A DNA stretch of 64,000 bases from Nepenthes gracilis (lineage: Eukaryota; Streptophyta; Magnoliopsida; Caryophyllales; Nepenthaceae): NCBI GenBank assembly GCA_033239525.1, contig BSYO01000031.1, positions 3,876,467-3,940,466 of the forward strand, in the 5' to 3' direction. Within the stretch, counting starts at the first letter, position 1, and every line of letters starts with the position of its first letter. The position numbers and the translations under genes were made by a program. The notes beneath the pieces were generated by a model. It did not search any database. It was not told where the DNA came from and saw only the letters and a list, made by a program, of their open reading frames with translations. Of the stretch, positions 35,020 through 47,263 are shown in pieces.

Positions 35020-35695
35020 AATAACAAAATCCCTAAGTTAAATTGATTTCTAGGGTGATCGTCCATACACTTCAACCCCTCTTATCTAAAAATATTAGCT
35101 TTTACTGACACATTCTAGTACCCAATTGTTTTATTAAAATTATTACGATTATTCCATTAACAAATAATAAGTCCAAATTAATAAAAACAATAACAAAACC
35201 CCTAAGTTAAATTAATTTCTAGGGTGATCATCCATACACTTCAACCCCTCTTATCTAAAAATATTAGCTTTTACTTACACATTCCAGTACCCAATTGTTT
35301 TATTAAAATTATTACGATTATTCCATGAACAAATAATAAGTCCAAATTAATAAAAATAATAACAAAATCCCTAAATTAAATTGATTTCTAGGGTGATCGT
35401 CCATACACTTCAACCCCTCCTATCTAGAAATATTAGCTCTTACTGACACATTTCAGTACCCAATTGTCTTATTAAAATTAACACGATCATTTTTTAAAAA
35501 AACAACAAGTCCAAATTAATAAAAACAATAACAAAATCCCTAAGTTAAATTGATTTCTTGGGTGACCATCCATGCACTTCAACCCCTCCTGTCTAGACAC
35601 ATCAGCCTTTATCGACACATTTTAGTACCCAATTATATTATTAAAATTAACATGATCATACCATTAACAAATAATAAGTTTAAATTAATAAAAGA
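35020..35695. repeat. Tandem repeat, 169-bp unit, four copies
   Basis: The word aataacaaaa begins copies at 35020, 35189, 35358 and 35527, exactly 169 bp apart each time. Copies share ctaagttaaattgatttct, ccatacacttcaacccctc and acccaattg segments, with modest divergence. Unit length is in the range of plant satellite monomers. Confidence 0.92.
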
Positions 35696-37875
35696 TGTGA
35701 GTTTCACGTTGATATCACAACCGAACTAAATAAATATATATTAATAAATCTAACTATAGGATCTGAATGATGCTATACCCAAAAATGATTTCGAATTACC
35801 GACTATACTAGGATATCAAAATATATGTAAGGAAATACGTCTAATAAATTATAAATCAGAGTTAATTACATCCACGACATTATATTATCTTTAATACAAA
35901 AACATTGTTTGAATAATATAAATATGAAACTACTGTTCGGATACTAATTGCAGCATCAAATAACCAGTATATCTAATCTCATTCTCTTTGGATATCTCTT
36001 CTTCAATCCACTCAACCTATAAGTATCCGAGTGAGCTGGTATATAAATTTATAATTAAACATACAATTTATATAAAAGCATATTGGAAGGATAATATATT
36101 AAATTCAAATGTAATGGTATAGATTTCCATAAAACAATTATACACAACTTTTAAATTTTCTTTTTCAATTCTAAATTGACAGTGCTACGCAAAATTTTGT
36201 AATTCTTATGGACCAAAGGACAATATGGCTTTATCAACTAAGAAATGAATAATCAAAACTCAAGTTATATTTATTTTCATATAATTAAATATTTTATATT
36301 ACTATTCAAAACTTATATGTGGGCCGTTGTATATATAATTCTATAGATAGAGCTGAACGTCACTTTCACCTGTAAATAATAGGAACGAACCTCGATCATT
36401 ATTGTAAGAGCGCACATTGGGTATATATCAGGCTCTGCAGCTAAACCTAGTGGTGCACGAGCGCTACTTTGTGGGCGTTTCAAATGCCGGCATTCTATTT
36501 TAACATGTTTGAGCATACCTCAGGTGTGCATTGAGTGCGAATATACTGAAAAATGCACTTGAGTTTTGGTCAAGATTCAATTAGGCGTGACCTTTCTATC
36601 TAAAACACACATGGGTGCGCGTCAAGCGTCGATCAAGTATTTTTCAACTTCATGTAAGTCAATCCAAAATTGACTATGGCCTAATTTTTTTCATCATTTG
36701 ATTTTAACTTTAATTATCTCAACTTAATTAATTATAATTAAATTTAAATTTTAAAACTTGTATCTTACACTTGCTAGGTTGGTTTCTTCCCTAGGAAAAT
36801 TGTTAGGATATGCTATTTCTTTATGAATCTCATGCATATTGAATATACATAATCTTTTCATTGTTGTTTTGGTGCACGAAACTTCATGTGACAATCGTGT
36901 GATGCATGCTCAATCAAAAGCAATTTTTAGTTTCATAGGTGAAAAGTGAATGATGGGTGCATGGACCATCATTGGATAGAATTTGAGCAACTAATGCGCG
37001 CTTGAAGAACAAAGTGCCCAAAAAATAGTGGTGTTATACCTAAAGAATAGGCATGCGTGGGTTGCCTAGAAGAGTCATACTTTATATGCACATAATAAGT
37101 GCTTATGTGCCGGCAATGATATAAAAGTTCCCACTTTGTAGTTAGGGCATTAAGTGCAAGACTTAAAACACCATTCAAGCATCGACTTGAGGGAACATGA
37201 GAGAAGAGAAGAAGGAGAAGATTTTCATCTACCAATAGATCTTCAAATAATATTATTTTCTTTGTCATTTTTGGATATATTGTTCTATTTATTGTTTAGA
37301 ATATTTTATCGTTAGTTTTGTCCCATTTTCTCTTCTTGCTGTTTTAGCATGGTTAACAAACATTTGTTGTGAAATCAAAAATGGTGTTGATGGATTTATT
37401 GTTATCAAACTCATATATAATTGAGATTTTACGTTCTCAAACTTATGTGGTTTTACACATTTATTTATAAGGGGGTTTTATGTAAAATTTATATGTTCTC
37501 TTGGCTTGTTCATTATTATTGTTTCTATGCTATCATCTTATCCTCTCACTAATTCAAACCTAGGGTTTGGTGTTCAATCTGGATAGAGATTTATTTTTTA
37601 TTTTGTGTAGACGAAAGTTTAACTTGACAGTGCCTAACAAGAACTACCCATAATAAAATCCATTTTGCCTTACAAGTAGTCCAGACTCCTTTTGTAGGCA
37701 AACCAAGAGGACTTTCTATTAATTGGCAATGCCTAAATGCATGGTAGGGTTTTATCGAATATGTGATTTGGATAAAAGATATTGTGTCATATCTCAATGG
37801 CCAGTGCGATTTTCCCAAGTTGGCAGTTGTGGTTATACTCAAGGCAATGCTCACCTTTTGGCGGTGGCTAAACAC
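35696..37875. other. No gene recognised
   Basis: AT-rich with some GC-richer LTR-like stretches. 36980-37320 is the partner of 31950-32330. No protein similarity was seen. Confidence 0.4.
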
Positions 37876-38140
37876 CGCCCCTTGGTTGATGTCATACCCT
37901 AGTCTAGGCCGTTTTCCTAGATTGGTGTACCTCTCAGCTGCAAACCATAAATGACATAGCCCGCCCCTTGGTTGATGTCATACCCTAGTCTAGGCCATTT
38001 TCCTAGATTGGCGTACCTCTAAGCTGCAAACCATAAATGACATAACACCTCATTTAAGCCATTTTCATAGTGTGGTGCACCTCCCAGCCTCCACATCTTA
38101 ATTGATGTCAAGTCCCATCCTAGGCCATTTTCTTAGGCAA
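37876..38140. repeat. Tandem repeat, 86-bp unit
   Basis: cgccccttggttgatgtcat begins at 37876 and 37962. The first two units are nearly identical. More diverged partial units follow, recognisable by (c)taggccattttc and ttgatgtca words. Confidence 0.85.
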
Positions 38141-41071
38141 TTAGCACTGATCTTATCCCTACCAAGAGCGCCGCACTTACGTGTTAAATTAAGTGCTGCC
38201 AATGCAACCAATGATTATGTCAACAAATGATTGCCATTATAACAGCCACTGTTAATCATTTCAAAAGTGATCTTAGCCATGGTTTAAGTTAACATGTTTG
38301 AGTTGGGCAGGTTAAGTTGGTTGTTATGCATATTATTTTAGATTAGGATACAAATTTGGACTTTTCTTCTTCAGATCTTTAGCATTTGGGCTTGGCCGAT
38401 TGCTTCAGATCCCAACGCAATTGACTGCTTTTAGATTAATTGCTTCTTCAATGGTTTTCCTAGCGCTCAATTAACATTTTATCGTGAATCTCAGTAGTTG
38501 GCTCCCCAAGAAATTAATATCAATTATTTAGCCCTTAGTAATTAGGGTGGCTTGTGTGGTTAAACTAAAAGTAAAGTTGTAAGTAGAGTGGCTGATGTAT
38601 TGTAAAGGGTGAGAATGAAATTGATAATTGAATGAATGGTTGCATGGGACAATTGTCTCCCTTCCTCTCTCTCTTCTGTTATCCAGATTCCCCCTTTTCC
38701 AATATGATCATAAAATGTCATGTGATATTTTGTAATATAAAGTTTCCAAAATCTTAATATCATTGAATCAAAATATTAGCCTGTCGATATTTACATAAAG
38801 TATTGCTCAATAGGATAATTTCTTATTTTAGCTTTAATACTCAAATTGGTTATACTTTACCCCCTTAAATTTGAAAACAATGTCCACATAATAATAAAAT
38901 ACTATATAATATGCTAAAACTTAATATTATTGGATCAAAATATTCAGTATATATTGTCTGTATCTTTACTTTGTCGTACATATTGTATAGGCTACTCTAT
39001 AAAAGCCCCTCTCATTGTAAGTTGTAGACACAATAAATTACACAAACTTTCTCATATGCTTGCTTGTGCTTTATTTTCTAACACTCTTCACTACCTTCTT
39101 TTTGTGCTACCAAGACGCTCCCAATACCGTCAGTCACCCTTCTTCCTTGGTTGACCACAAGTAATAAACAAACGCAATCAAGCATACAAATTACATAAGA
39201 AATTTTTATATAAAAATCCTTTTGAGTTAAAAAAAAAATCACGGGATATTTTATCTAAAAATATCTCCGCTATAATGAGATTTGATCATGAATAACCTGC
39301 ACCAAACTAACTCATTCACAATAACAAAACATGTAAAGAATCGGTACTCCTAACCCCCAAACATATATTGGTTATCAACGCTGCTACAAGTGTACAAATG
39401 TTAACAATCAGACAAAAGAAAATGATCGAAATGAAAAACAACCTTTAAGACATTCTATAACAACCGTTAGATTAATATACCCAAGGTTAGCAAATAATAG
39501 AGTACAAATCGAACCTCAATCAAATGCTCCAAATTTTCCCTTCTTCTTTTCTCTTTTTTAACCGTCCAAGTCAGTGCCCCTCTTTCATATTTGAAATAGC
39601 TAGTACCAACCATAAAATTAGAACATATGAATTTTTATTTTATAAGATAGCCGAACGGTCGTTACACAGATCACTTGCAACAAATCCCTAGAATCTTTTC
39701 TGAAATTGCCACTCAACCCCTATCTCATGGCTATCTCTCGAAATGGCCTCGGAAGGGATTTGTTTAACTAGAACCTCATGTAAACATGGAGCAAAAAGTC
39801 TTGTCAGCACTAACACTGAAAAATAACATTATCAAGCAACTAGCACATATGCTTGATAAATTAATTGTTTTTTTTTTTATTGAGATTTTTAAATATAAAA
39901 GCAATGAATATTTTTTATAATACTAATATTTAAGTCAATATCAAAAAATATAAAAAAAATCATTTAGATAATTTTTTTAAGTTTTAAATTTTATTCGTCA
40001 AATTTATTTAATCTAATGGATGAAAAGGAGATATATGGGTTACCCCTAACTCCAATGAATGGTCCCAAAATGGCCTTTCAGCATTGCTTTGATTTTATTT
40101 TTAATAACTCTACACCATTTAATAGCATCACCCCAACGTTGTCATGTGTTCAACCTTGGCTTGTTTAAATCCCGTTAAATTCTAACAATTTGAATCACAT
40201 AGCAAAGAGTGTAACCAAACTGGTATTTCTGGTCTTTTTATATAAAATCAAACATGCACGATAACTAAATAGTGAAAATTAATAGATTGTGGCGTTTCCT
40301 TAAGAAAAAAATAATGCTTCTAATAACCTTTTTTTAAGGCAAACGGTTCAATAAAATATTATCTTTTTCTTAAAACTTTTTCCAATCATATTTTCTAATG
40401 ACCTTCTTCAATCTAAATGAGGTGAACATGGAGACATCACTTCGTTCTTTTTAAAGTTAACATGAACGTGAAACTCATGGGAGTGGAGTAATCTATACAA
40501 TACTCACCTAAAATAGTATGACTTCTTCTCAAATCCCATATATAATGAAAGCTTTATCCACCACACTATCACTCACTCTCACAAAATCAAACAGGTTTTT
40601 ATTCATATCTGGGTTTACTATTAGCAATAGAACATGACTAATTTTTACTTCTGCCATAAAGCTCTATCGATATAATCTTTTGGCACAAGATATGGCATCT
40701 ATTGAAGATCTAGGACCGCATCAAATGTTCAAAGGCTTGAAATATTCCGTCTTCCCTGCTGATACTATCCTCATACGACCGTTCATCAGCTCTTTTCGTG
40801 TATAAAAAAAAAATATTTTCTAACAAAATTTTGTGCAGGGACATCCCATGAGCAGAAGAAATACTACTCTCAATATTTTTCTACTTCAGCAATTTACTGA
40901 CAAAAAATGAATAGTAATTCCCGTGACATTACTATTTACGAAGAGACATCTAACCACCTTACTTTTCCAAAAGCATTGACAAGATGGTTACCAACCCAAA
41001 AGCAAAAAGAAGATACTAAAGCAAAAAGAAGATGCTTAAAGAAGTGACAAGACATTTACCAAACTAAAGCA
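38141..41071. other. AT-rich DNA without recognised genes; possible LTR-like promoter segments
   Basis: At 38996-39010 a ctctataaaagccc TATA-like motif is followed by an LTR-like cacaataaattacacaa segment. Otherwise nothing was seen except A/T tracts. Confidence 0.35.
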
Positions 41072-42337
41072 TTATACTTCAACGGACCAGATCAAATCAT
41101 CATCAACGGCCCTGATCAAGTCTTCGCATCTATATAAGGACACCCAAGTTTGAAGAAGAAGAACAAGAGCCAACTTGAGAGAACAACTTCTAGAGTGAAG
41201 TTGAGAGCTAGTCTGAGAGCTCCATCTAGCCAGTGGGACGGGTTCGACCCACTTGGTAAAGTAGTCAATGCCCACGATGAAGAATTTCCTTTAACCCATG
41301 GCAATGGAAAACGGGTCGAGAAGATCAAGCCCCCATTGCGCGAAGGGAAAAGGGGCTTGAAGGGCCTTCAGATCTGCGGATGGCTGGCAATGAAGGTTGC
41401 TGTGAAGCTTGCAGCTTTCACATTTATTCACAAACTCTAGTGCGTCTTTTTTCATTGAGGGCCAGTAATAACCCTGACGCATGACCGTGAAGGCCAGGTT
41501 TTTTCCGCCAATGTACCCACATATCCCAAGGTGGACCTCGCTTAAAGCATAGTCAGCCTCTTCGAGAGTTAGGCAGCGGAGGTATGCAGTCGAGTAGCCA
41601 CGGCGGTATAGTCGTCCGTCAACCACAGCATGCCAGCCGACTGTCTTCTTGACCCGTTTGGCCTTCTCCACATCCTCTAACAATGATTCGTCTGCCAGAT
41701 AGTTTAAGAAAGACGTCATCCAGTTTTTTGCTTCAGAAATCTGTATTGCCTCTCTCTTCTCAATGCTGGGAGAGTCTAGGATCTCCCGCATGTCCCTCGA
41801 ATACTGTTTTGGGTTTTTGGCTACAGCGGCTTTGGCCAGCTGGTCCGCCTTCCAATTTTCAGTTCGGGGAACGTGAACCAGGGTCAGTTTGTCGAAACCC
41901 TGGGCGGCCTCCTTTGCCTTTGCCAAGTACTTGGCCAAGAGACGGTTGTTCGCCTCAAAGCCTCCGTTAACATGGTTAACGATTAGCTCAGAGTCGCTGT
42001 AAATTGCCAGTCTCTTAGCAGAGCATTCCTTGGCTAACCGCAATCCGTCTAACAGGGCCTCATACTCGGCAACGTTATTGGTTGCCGAAAAATTGAGCCT
42101 GAGTGAGTATTTCACCTCAAACCCGTCGGGAGTCATAAAGACCACTCCTGCGCCACTGCCTGTGTTTGTAGACGATCTGTCCATGTGGAGTATCCATTCC
42201 GGAACCCCAACAAGTAGTTCCGCGCTTTCGTTGGGTTGTTCCTCGAGGACTGGGGTTGTAGTCTCGACAATAAAATCAGCCAGCTCCTGTGCCTTTACAG
42301 CAGGCCTGGGCTGAAATTCGATGTCGAACTCGCCCAA
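41072..42337 (-). pseudogene. Element D second RNase H and integrase start
   Basis: The 348-codon frame at 41291-42337 carries an RNase H domain with WILHMDRSSTNTGSGAGVVF (the first catalytic Asp is in HMDRS), NNVAEYEALLDGL, YSDSELIVNHVNG and NWKADQLAKAA. This pattern is that of the archaeal-type RNase H of Tat elements. The integrase zinc region follows (YYWPSMKKDALEFVNKCESC) and then the core start QWGLDLLDPF. 41072-41328 continues the core in another frame (VGIDYFTKWVEPVPLA) and then breaks off. Confidence 0.88.
41126..41140 (+). promoter_or_regulatory. TATA-type core resembling a retroelement or pararetrovirus promoter
   Basis: ttcgcatctatataaggaca is followed by an aag-rich leader. The layout resembles the core promoter of plant pararetroviruses and also some LTR promoters. 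No related coding sequence lies beside it; the adjoining gypsy element is on the opposite strand. Confidence 0.3.
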
Positions 42338-43790
42338 CTCAATAGCCTATTTTACCAACCGTCCAGAAATGTTGGGTTTCTTGAGTATGTTTTTTTAGCG
42401 GTTGGTCCGTAGGACCACTATCCTTGGGCCTGAAAGTAAGGCCTTAACTTCCGCGCGGAGAATATTAGCGCCAAGGCCAATTTTTCGGCGCGTGAATAAC
42501 GGGTCTCTGGGCGATTCAAGGTTTTACTCACTGACTGGCCGCTGAGCGTCAGAGTCCTGGCGCACGAGGATAGAATTGAGGGACACCTCCGACACTGCCA
42601 AGTAAAGATATAATTCCTTTTCGCCCTTGGGTGACACTAATAACGGCGGGCTGGCCAAATACCATTTTAGTTCATCGAAAGCGGTTTGGCATTCTGCCGT
42701 CCATTGAAATCCGTTGAATTTTGTTCCTCTAAGGGCCTTGAAGAAGGGCTGGTACTTGTCACCGGATTTCGCGAGGAAGCGGGACAGTGCTGCCAACCTT
42801 CCAGTCAGTCGCTGGACATCCTTTAAGTTCCGTGGCGGAGCCATGTCAGCGAGCGCCTTGATTTTCTCTGGGTTTGCCTCGATTTCCCGTTGAGAGACGA
42901 TGAAATATAAGAATTTGCCAGAGGCTACTCCGAAGATACACTTAGCTGGATTCAGCTTCATATGATACTTACGGAGCACCTCGAATGACTCTTCGAGGTC
43001 ATGGATGTGGTCGCCGGTGACCTTACTCTTGACGAGCATGTCGTCGACATAGACCTCCATGTTGCAACCAATTTATTTTTCGAATATCTTGTTGACTAGC
43101 CGTTGGTAGGTTGCTCCAATATTTTTAAGTCTGAAAGGCATTACTTTATAGCAGCAGGTGCCTTGATCGGTCATGAACGATGTGTGCTCCTCGTTCTCCT
43201 GACTCATCCGGATCTGGTTGTATCCCGAATAGGCGTCCATGAAGTTTAGTAGCTCATGTCCGGCTGTTGAGTCAACCAGCAGGTCGATCCTCGGTAAGAA
43301 AAAGTTGTCATTCGGACAGGCTTTGTTAACATTGGTAAAATCTATGCACATCCGTCATTTCCCGGTGCTTTTCTTTACTAAGACGACATTAGAGAGCCAG
43401 TCTGGGTAATGGACTTCTTCAATGAAGCCTGCGTCCAGCAGCTTCTTCACCTCCTCTGGGATGGCGATCAGCTTTTCAACGGAGTGGTTCCTCTACTTCT
43501 GCCTGACGGGTTTTCGGCTAGAGTCAAGCCCAACGTATGGACCATTACCTTTGCCGGGATTTCAGGCATGTTTGCTGGAGTCCATGTAAATACGTCAGCA
43601 TTCCTTCGCAGGAACGCAACCAGTTCATCGCGTAGTGGTCTGGTGAGTGAGCCGCCGATCTGTACACACTTCTCCGGCTCCTCCGGGTCTATGGGATTAG
43701 ATTCGTGGCTTCACCGGACTGCGCTTGCAGAAGGGTTGTCTCATCCCTATGGTCGAGTTTTTCAACTGTTCTATCGCTACCACTAGGGGC
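42338..43790 (-). pseudogene. Element D reverse transcriptase and RNase H
   Basis: Fingers lie at about 43352-43500 (KKLLDAGFIEEVHYPDWLSN in translation). They continue at 43073-43351 with MCIDFTNVNKACPND and NFMDAYSGYNQIRM. 42524-43060 carries the intact YVDD box at 43040-43051 (MEVYVDDMLVKS), the thumb, and RLTGRLAALSRFLAKSGDK. The first RNase H lies around 42340-42600, in broken frames. Stops separate the pieces. Confidence 0.88.
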
Positions 43791-43793
43791 AAT

Positions 43794-44507
43794 TTATGAC
43801 ATGTAACAGGTTCTTCCAGTTACTTGGTCGCCCAGCACCTCCCCAACACCGTAGGGTGTGGGAAACTTTATTTTGAGATGTGAAATCGAGGTAACCGTCC
43901 CGAACGCTGTCAAGCATGGTCTGTCGAGTATGGCGTTATACACTGAGGGTAGGTCGACCACCAGGTAGGTGAGCGTTCGACTTGCTGTTTTTGGATACGT
44001 ATCCAATGTGACCTCCAATTGGATAGTCCCCTAAATGGGCACAGGCTCGTTATCGAGGCCGTGTAATGGGCCTTCGGCAGGTTTTAGTTGATTCTTTTTT
44101 GAACCTAATTTGAAAAACGCATCCAAGTAAAGCAAATATCTAGAACTTCCATTATCAATGAACACTCGCTTCAGTTGGTAGTCAACACTACCGTCCGAAA
44201 CAAGTGCAGATACAACGAGGGGATCAGCATAAGAGGACATTACATGAGCTAAGTCATCATCACTAAAGCTGATAGTGTTATTCACCGTGCACTGCTTCTT
44301 CCTCCCAGTCTGTTATTCCTCGCCGCCGGATGGGTTTTTAGCAGGTCGGGTGGTAACCATGTTCACTACCCCTACTGCAATCCGGTTTTGGGGAGGAGAC
44401 TGCTCCTGTCCCTCTCCGCTAGCTGCTCCAGATTTCTGTCCGAAATCCCTGACGAACTTGGTAAGGTGCCCTCTGCGAATCAATGAAGGAAAAGTGGATT
44501 GAAGCAA
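43794..44507 (-). pseudogene. Element D gag C-terminus and protease
   Basis: 44313-44507 holds LIRRGHLTKFVRD, a conserved segment near the gag end of Tat elements. 44031-44285 holds a protease with VFIDNGSSRYLL (DNGSS in place of DSG/DTG, usual for this lineage). 43794-44018 holds VVDLPSVYNAILDRPCL and KIKFPTPYGVGEV, the downstream protease region. The element is cut off upstream of this by the copia junction. Confidence 0.82.
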
Positions 44508-46018
44508 TGAAGGAAGAGATGGCTTCCCTGCATGAGAACCATGCTTTTGAGTTAGCTAAGCTACCAGAGGGGAAGAGAGCCCTAAAGAACAAGTGGGTCT
44601 TCCAATTGAAGACGTCCGAGGATACTATGCAGCCGAGGTACAAGGCACAGCTTGTAGTAAAGGGTTTTAATCAACACAAAGGTGTAGATTTTGATGAAAT
44701 CTTTGAGCCTGTAGTAAAGATGTCCTCAGCCCATGTTGTGCTCTATCTGGCTGCTGTCTTGGAATTAAAGATAGAGCAACTAGATGTTCAGACAACATTC
44801 CTTCACGGTGACCCCGAGTAGGAAGTTTATATGGAGCAGCCAAAAGGGTTCGAGGTCAAGGGGAAAGAAAGATTAGTCTGTCGTCTAAGGAAGAGTTTAT
44901 ACGGACTAAAACAAGCTCCAAGACAATGGTACAAGAAATTTGAGTCTGTCATGGTCGGACAAGGATACCAAAAGATTATTTCTGACTACTGCGTTTTTGT
45001 GTAGAGATTTTTTGAAGACGACTTTGTCGTCATTCTACTTTATATGGACAACATGCTAATTATCGAACAAAATAGTGCTCAGATCAAGGAGCTAAAGGAG
45101 CAATTGGGACAATCGTTTGCAATGAAAGACTTCAGATCGGCTAAGCATATTTTGGGGATCAGAATCTTTCGTGACCGAAAGAAAAGGAAACTCTAGTTGT
45201 CCTAGGAGAGCTACATTAAGAAAGTGCTATAGTGATTCAATACGGACAAGTCTAAACCTGTGAGTACACCGTTGGCAAACCACCATAGGCTGAGCACTCA
45301 TCAGTGTCCATCCTCGGACGAAGAGAAGACATATATGAAAGGAGTTCCATATTCCTCAGCTATGGGAAGCCTAATGTATGCCCTGATATGTACAAGGCCA
45401 TACGTTGCACACGCTGTGGGCACGGTCAGCCAATTTCTGTCAAACCTAGAAAGGGAGCACTGGTCTGCAGTTATATAGATCATGAGATACATCCAAGGAA
45501 CTTTTAAAAGGTGCCTGTGTCTTGGAAGTGACAAGCCTCAATTTGTGGACTACTCGGGACGTGATATGGCCGGAGATATTAACTCCCGTAAGTCTACCTC
45601 AGGATACTTAGTGAAATTTACTAGAGTAGTCTCTTGAAGATCCAAGTTGTACAAGTGTGTTGTCCTCTCAACTACTGAGGTCGAGTACATCACAGTAACT
45701 GAGGGTAGTAAGGAGATGTTGTGGATGAAGAAATTCATTCAAGAATTGGTTCTCGGACAGGAAAAGTATAAGGTACTCTACGACAGTTAGAGTGTCATAC
45801 ATCTCTGTGAGAACTCCTCATTCTATTCCAAATCAACGCACATTGACGTACAATACCATTGGATGAGAGATGTGCTTGAAGCTGGTCTGTTATCACTGGA
45901 GAAGGTCGGTAGTGAAGAAAATGGAGCAGATATGATGACCAAGGTCTTGCCAAAGGGAAAGCTGCAAGCTTATTGTGACATCGCTGGGTTGATTAATTTT
46001 GTTCCCACTCGGTCGTGA
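44483..46018 (+). pseudogene. Copia 1 reverse transcriptase-RNase H (5'-truncated)
   Basis: Ty1/copia RT starts abruptly at KEKWIEAMKEEMASLHENHA (44483), continues with KNKWVFQLK, then LDVQTTFLHGDPE and, after a stop at 44819, EVYMEQPKGF and LRKSLYGLKQAPRQWYKKF. The catalytic YVDD reads YMDN (LLYMDNMLII, about 45040), so an aspartate is lost. YALICTRPYVAHAVGTVSQF and the RNase H end (STTEVEYITVTEG, then KSTHIDVQYHWMRD) follow to a stop near 46018. About seven in-frame stops are present. Gag, protease and integrase are missing. Confidence 0.92.
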
Positions 46019-46027
46019 GGGGAAGTT

Positions 46028-46875
46028 TGTAGGGGTCACTCCCTTAGTGGGAATGTGTCAACGGACTTATGTGTCGATATGGTCCGCAGACGTGTACGTT
46101 CCTTTCTTTTCTGTACGTGGACCTATGGGCATTTGTCCGTGATTTTGGACATGGACGCGGACATTATAAATGTCCGCGTACCTTTTGCTGATGGAGTCCA
46201 TGACCATGTGTATTGTCTGGAGACATTCTTCGAAGGTCCGAGGACTGGAGGGCGGAAAGCACACGTGAAGGTCAACTCAAAGGATCTTCTGAGCATGCTA
46301 GATTTTTAGAGAACATGCAGCAACCTTTGCAGAGTAGTGGGCCATTTTTCTGCAGGGCCGACATTCTGTAATTTTGTTGCAGAGGTGTAGGTTGTTGGCG
46401 GCTGCATGCACGGGTGTTCTCCACGCTGACATGGCTGTCACTCTCACCAGCCCAATTTTATATATGTATGTGTCTTGTGGGTAGCATTTAATGGGGAGGA
46501 GAAAACCGAGAAAGAAAAAGATTTACATAGAGTGTGTACAAGAGAGAAAGAAGAAGTGTAGAGTAGTGAAGAAAAAATTATGTGTGTGTTCTCGTGCTCT
46601 ATTTTTCTTTCTTTTTTTTTTCTTCTTCTTCTGATATTAAGGCTTGTGTAGCTAGCAACTTTTGTAACCAGCTCTCATACTAAGTGGATTCATTTGGTGG
46701 ACTGAAATCCCGTGGCTTTTCCTTTGTTTAGATGGATTTTCCATGTAAAAATCCTGTTGTGCTCTCTTTACTGTTTATCTCTTTCTTTTATTGCCGTCTT
46801 TGGCGTCTAGGTGTGCTTGTTGTCTTCACTGTCTGACCGTTCTGTCCTATCAGTCTGTCTACTCTGTGCTAACTA
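46028..46875 (+). repeat. Probable 3' LTR of copia 1
   Basis: Begins after a purine-rich tract (aggggaagtt) with TGTAGGGGTCACTCCC. It carries a CT-rich stretch and a U5-like ending with ccgtggcttttcctttgttt and tcctgttgtgctctct words typical of copia LTRs. With no 5' partner, the end is uncertain, and copia 2 inserts at 46881. Confidence 0.5.
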
Positions 46876-46880
46876 TTATG
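46876..46880. other. Target-site duplication, left (copia 2)
   Basis: TTATG, matching 55690-55694. Confidence 0.9.
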
Positions 46881-47248
46881 TGTTAACCGTTCAGTTTCAA
46901 AACTGAACAATTATGGCCCATGTTTAACATTTGTAACCGTTGCCTTAACTCTTCATTAACTCTCCATGGTAACTGTCGTTTTGACAACTTGATGAAAATT
47001 ATCTTTAAAATGGGGCAATTAGTTTTTGGTCCCCAAGTCTCGTTCTCTAAAATTACACCATTAGTGAGGGAATAGAAGATTTGGAAGATCAAACCTAAGG
47101 GAACAAACTTCGCAGCAATTACAGAAGCTTCAAAACAGGGTGAAGTCAGCGACGAAGAAAACAGAGCAAAAAATTTAATGGCTGGAGGTTAGTAATCCTT
47201 CCGTATTTTGGTCTTTTATGGTTGATTAGGCCAGTATAAGTCCTTACA
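46881..47248 (+). repeat. Copia 2 5' LTR (368 bp)
   Basis: TG...CA ends; matches 55334-55689. It carries an extra stretch of about 11 bp near 46955 that is absent from the 3' LTR. Confidence 0.95.
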
Positions 47249-47250
47249 TT

Positions 47251-47263
47251 TGGTATCAGAGAC
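47251..47263 (+). other. Copia 2 primer-binding site
   Basis: TGGTATCAGAGAC, two bases after the LTR, complementary to the initiator tRNA-Met 3' end. Confidence 0.92.

Larger units (their letters stand above)
41072..44507 (-). mobile_element. Ty3/gypsy Tat-lineage element D (truncated at both ends)
   Basis: Minus strand. Order from the right: gag end, protease, RT, RNase H, a second RNase H-like domain, integrase zinc module and the start of the core. A second RNase H between RT/RNase H and integrase is characteristic of the plant Tat/Retand group. No LTR is seen. The right end meets the plus-strand copia fragment at about 44480; the left end stops inside the integrase. Confidence 0.85.

Noticed and set aside
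35020..35695. Regular repeats considered as a CRISPR-like array
   Set aside because: Units are contiguous 169-bp tandem copies without distinct spacers, in a plant nuclear context.
41683..42314. Plus-strand open frames over the Tat RNase H
   Set aside because: Antisense shadows of a well-supported minus-strand domain.
43409..43786. 125-residue plus-strand open frame
   Set aside because: Antisense to the Tat RT fingers, which read well on the minus strand.
46055..46309. 84-residue open frame in the copia 1 LTR
   Set aside because: LTR sequence after the polyprotein stop; no domain.
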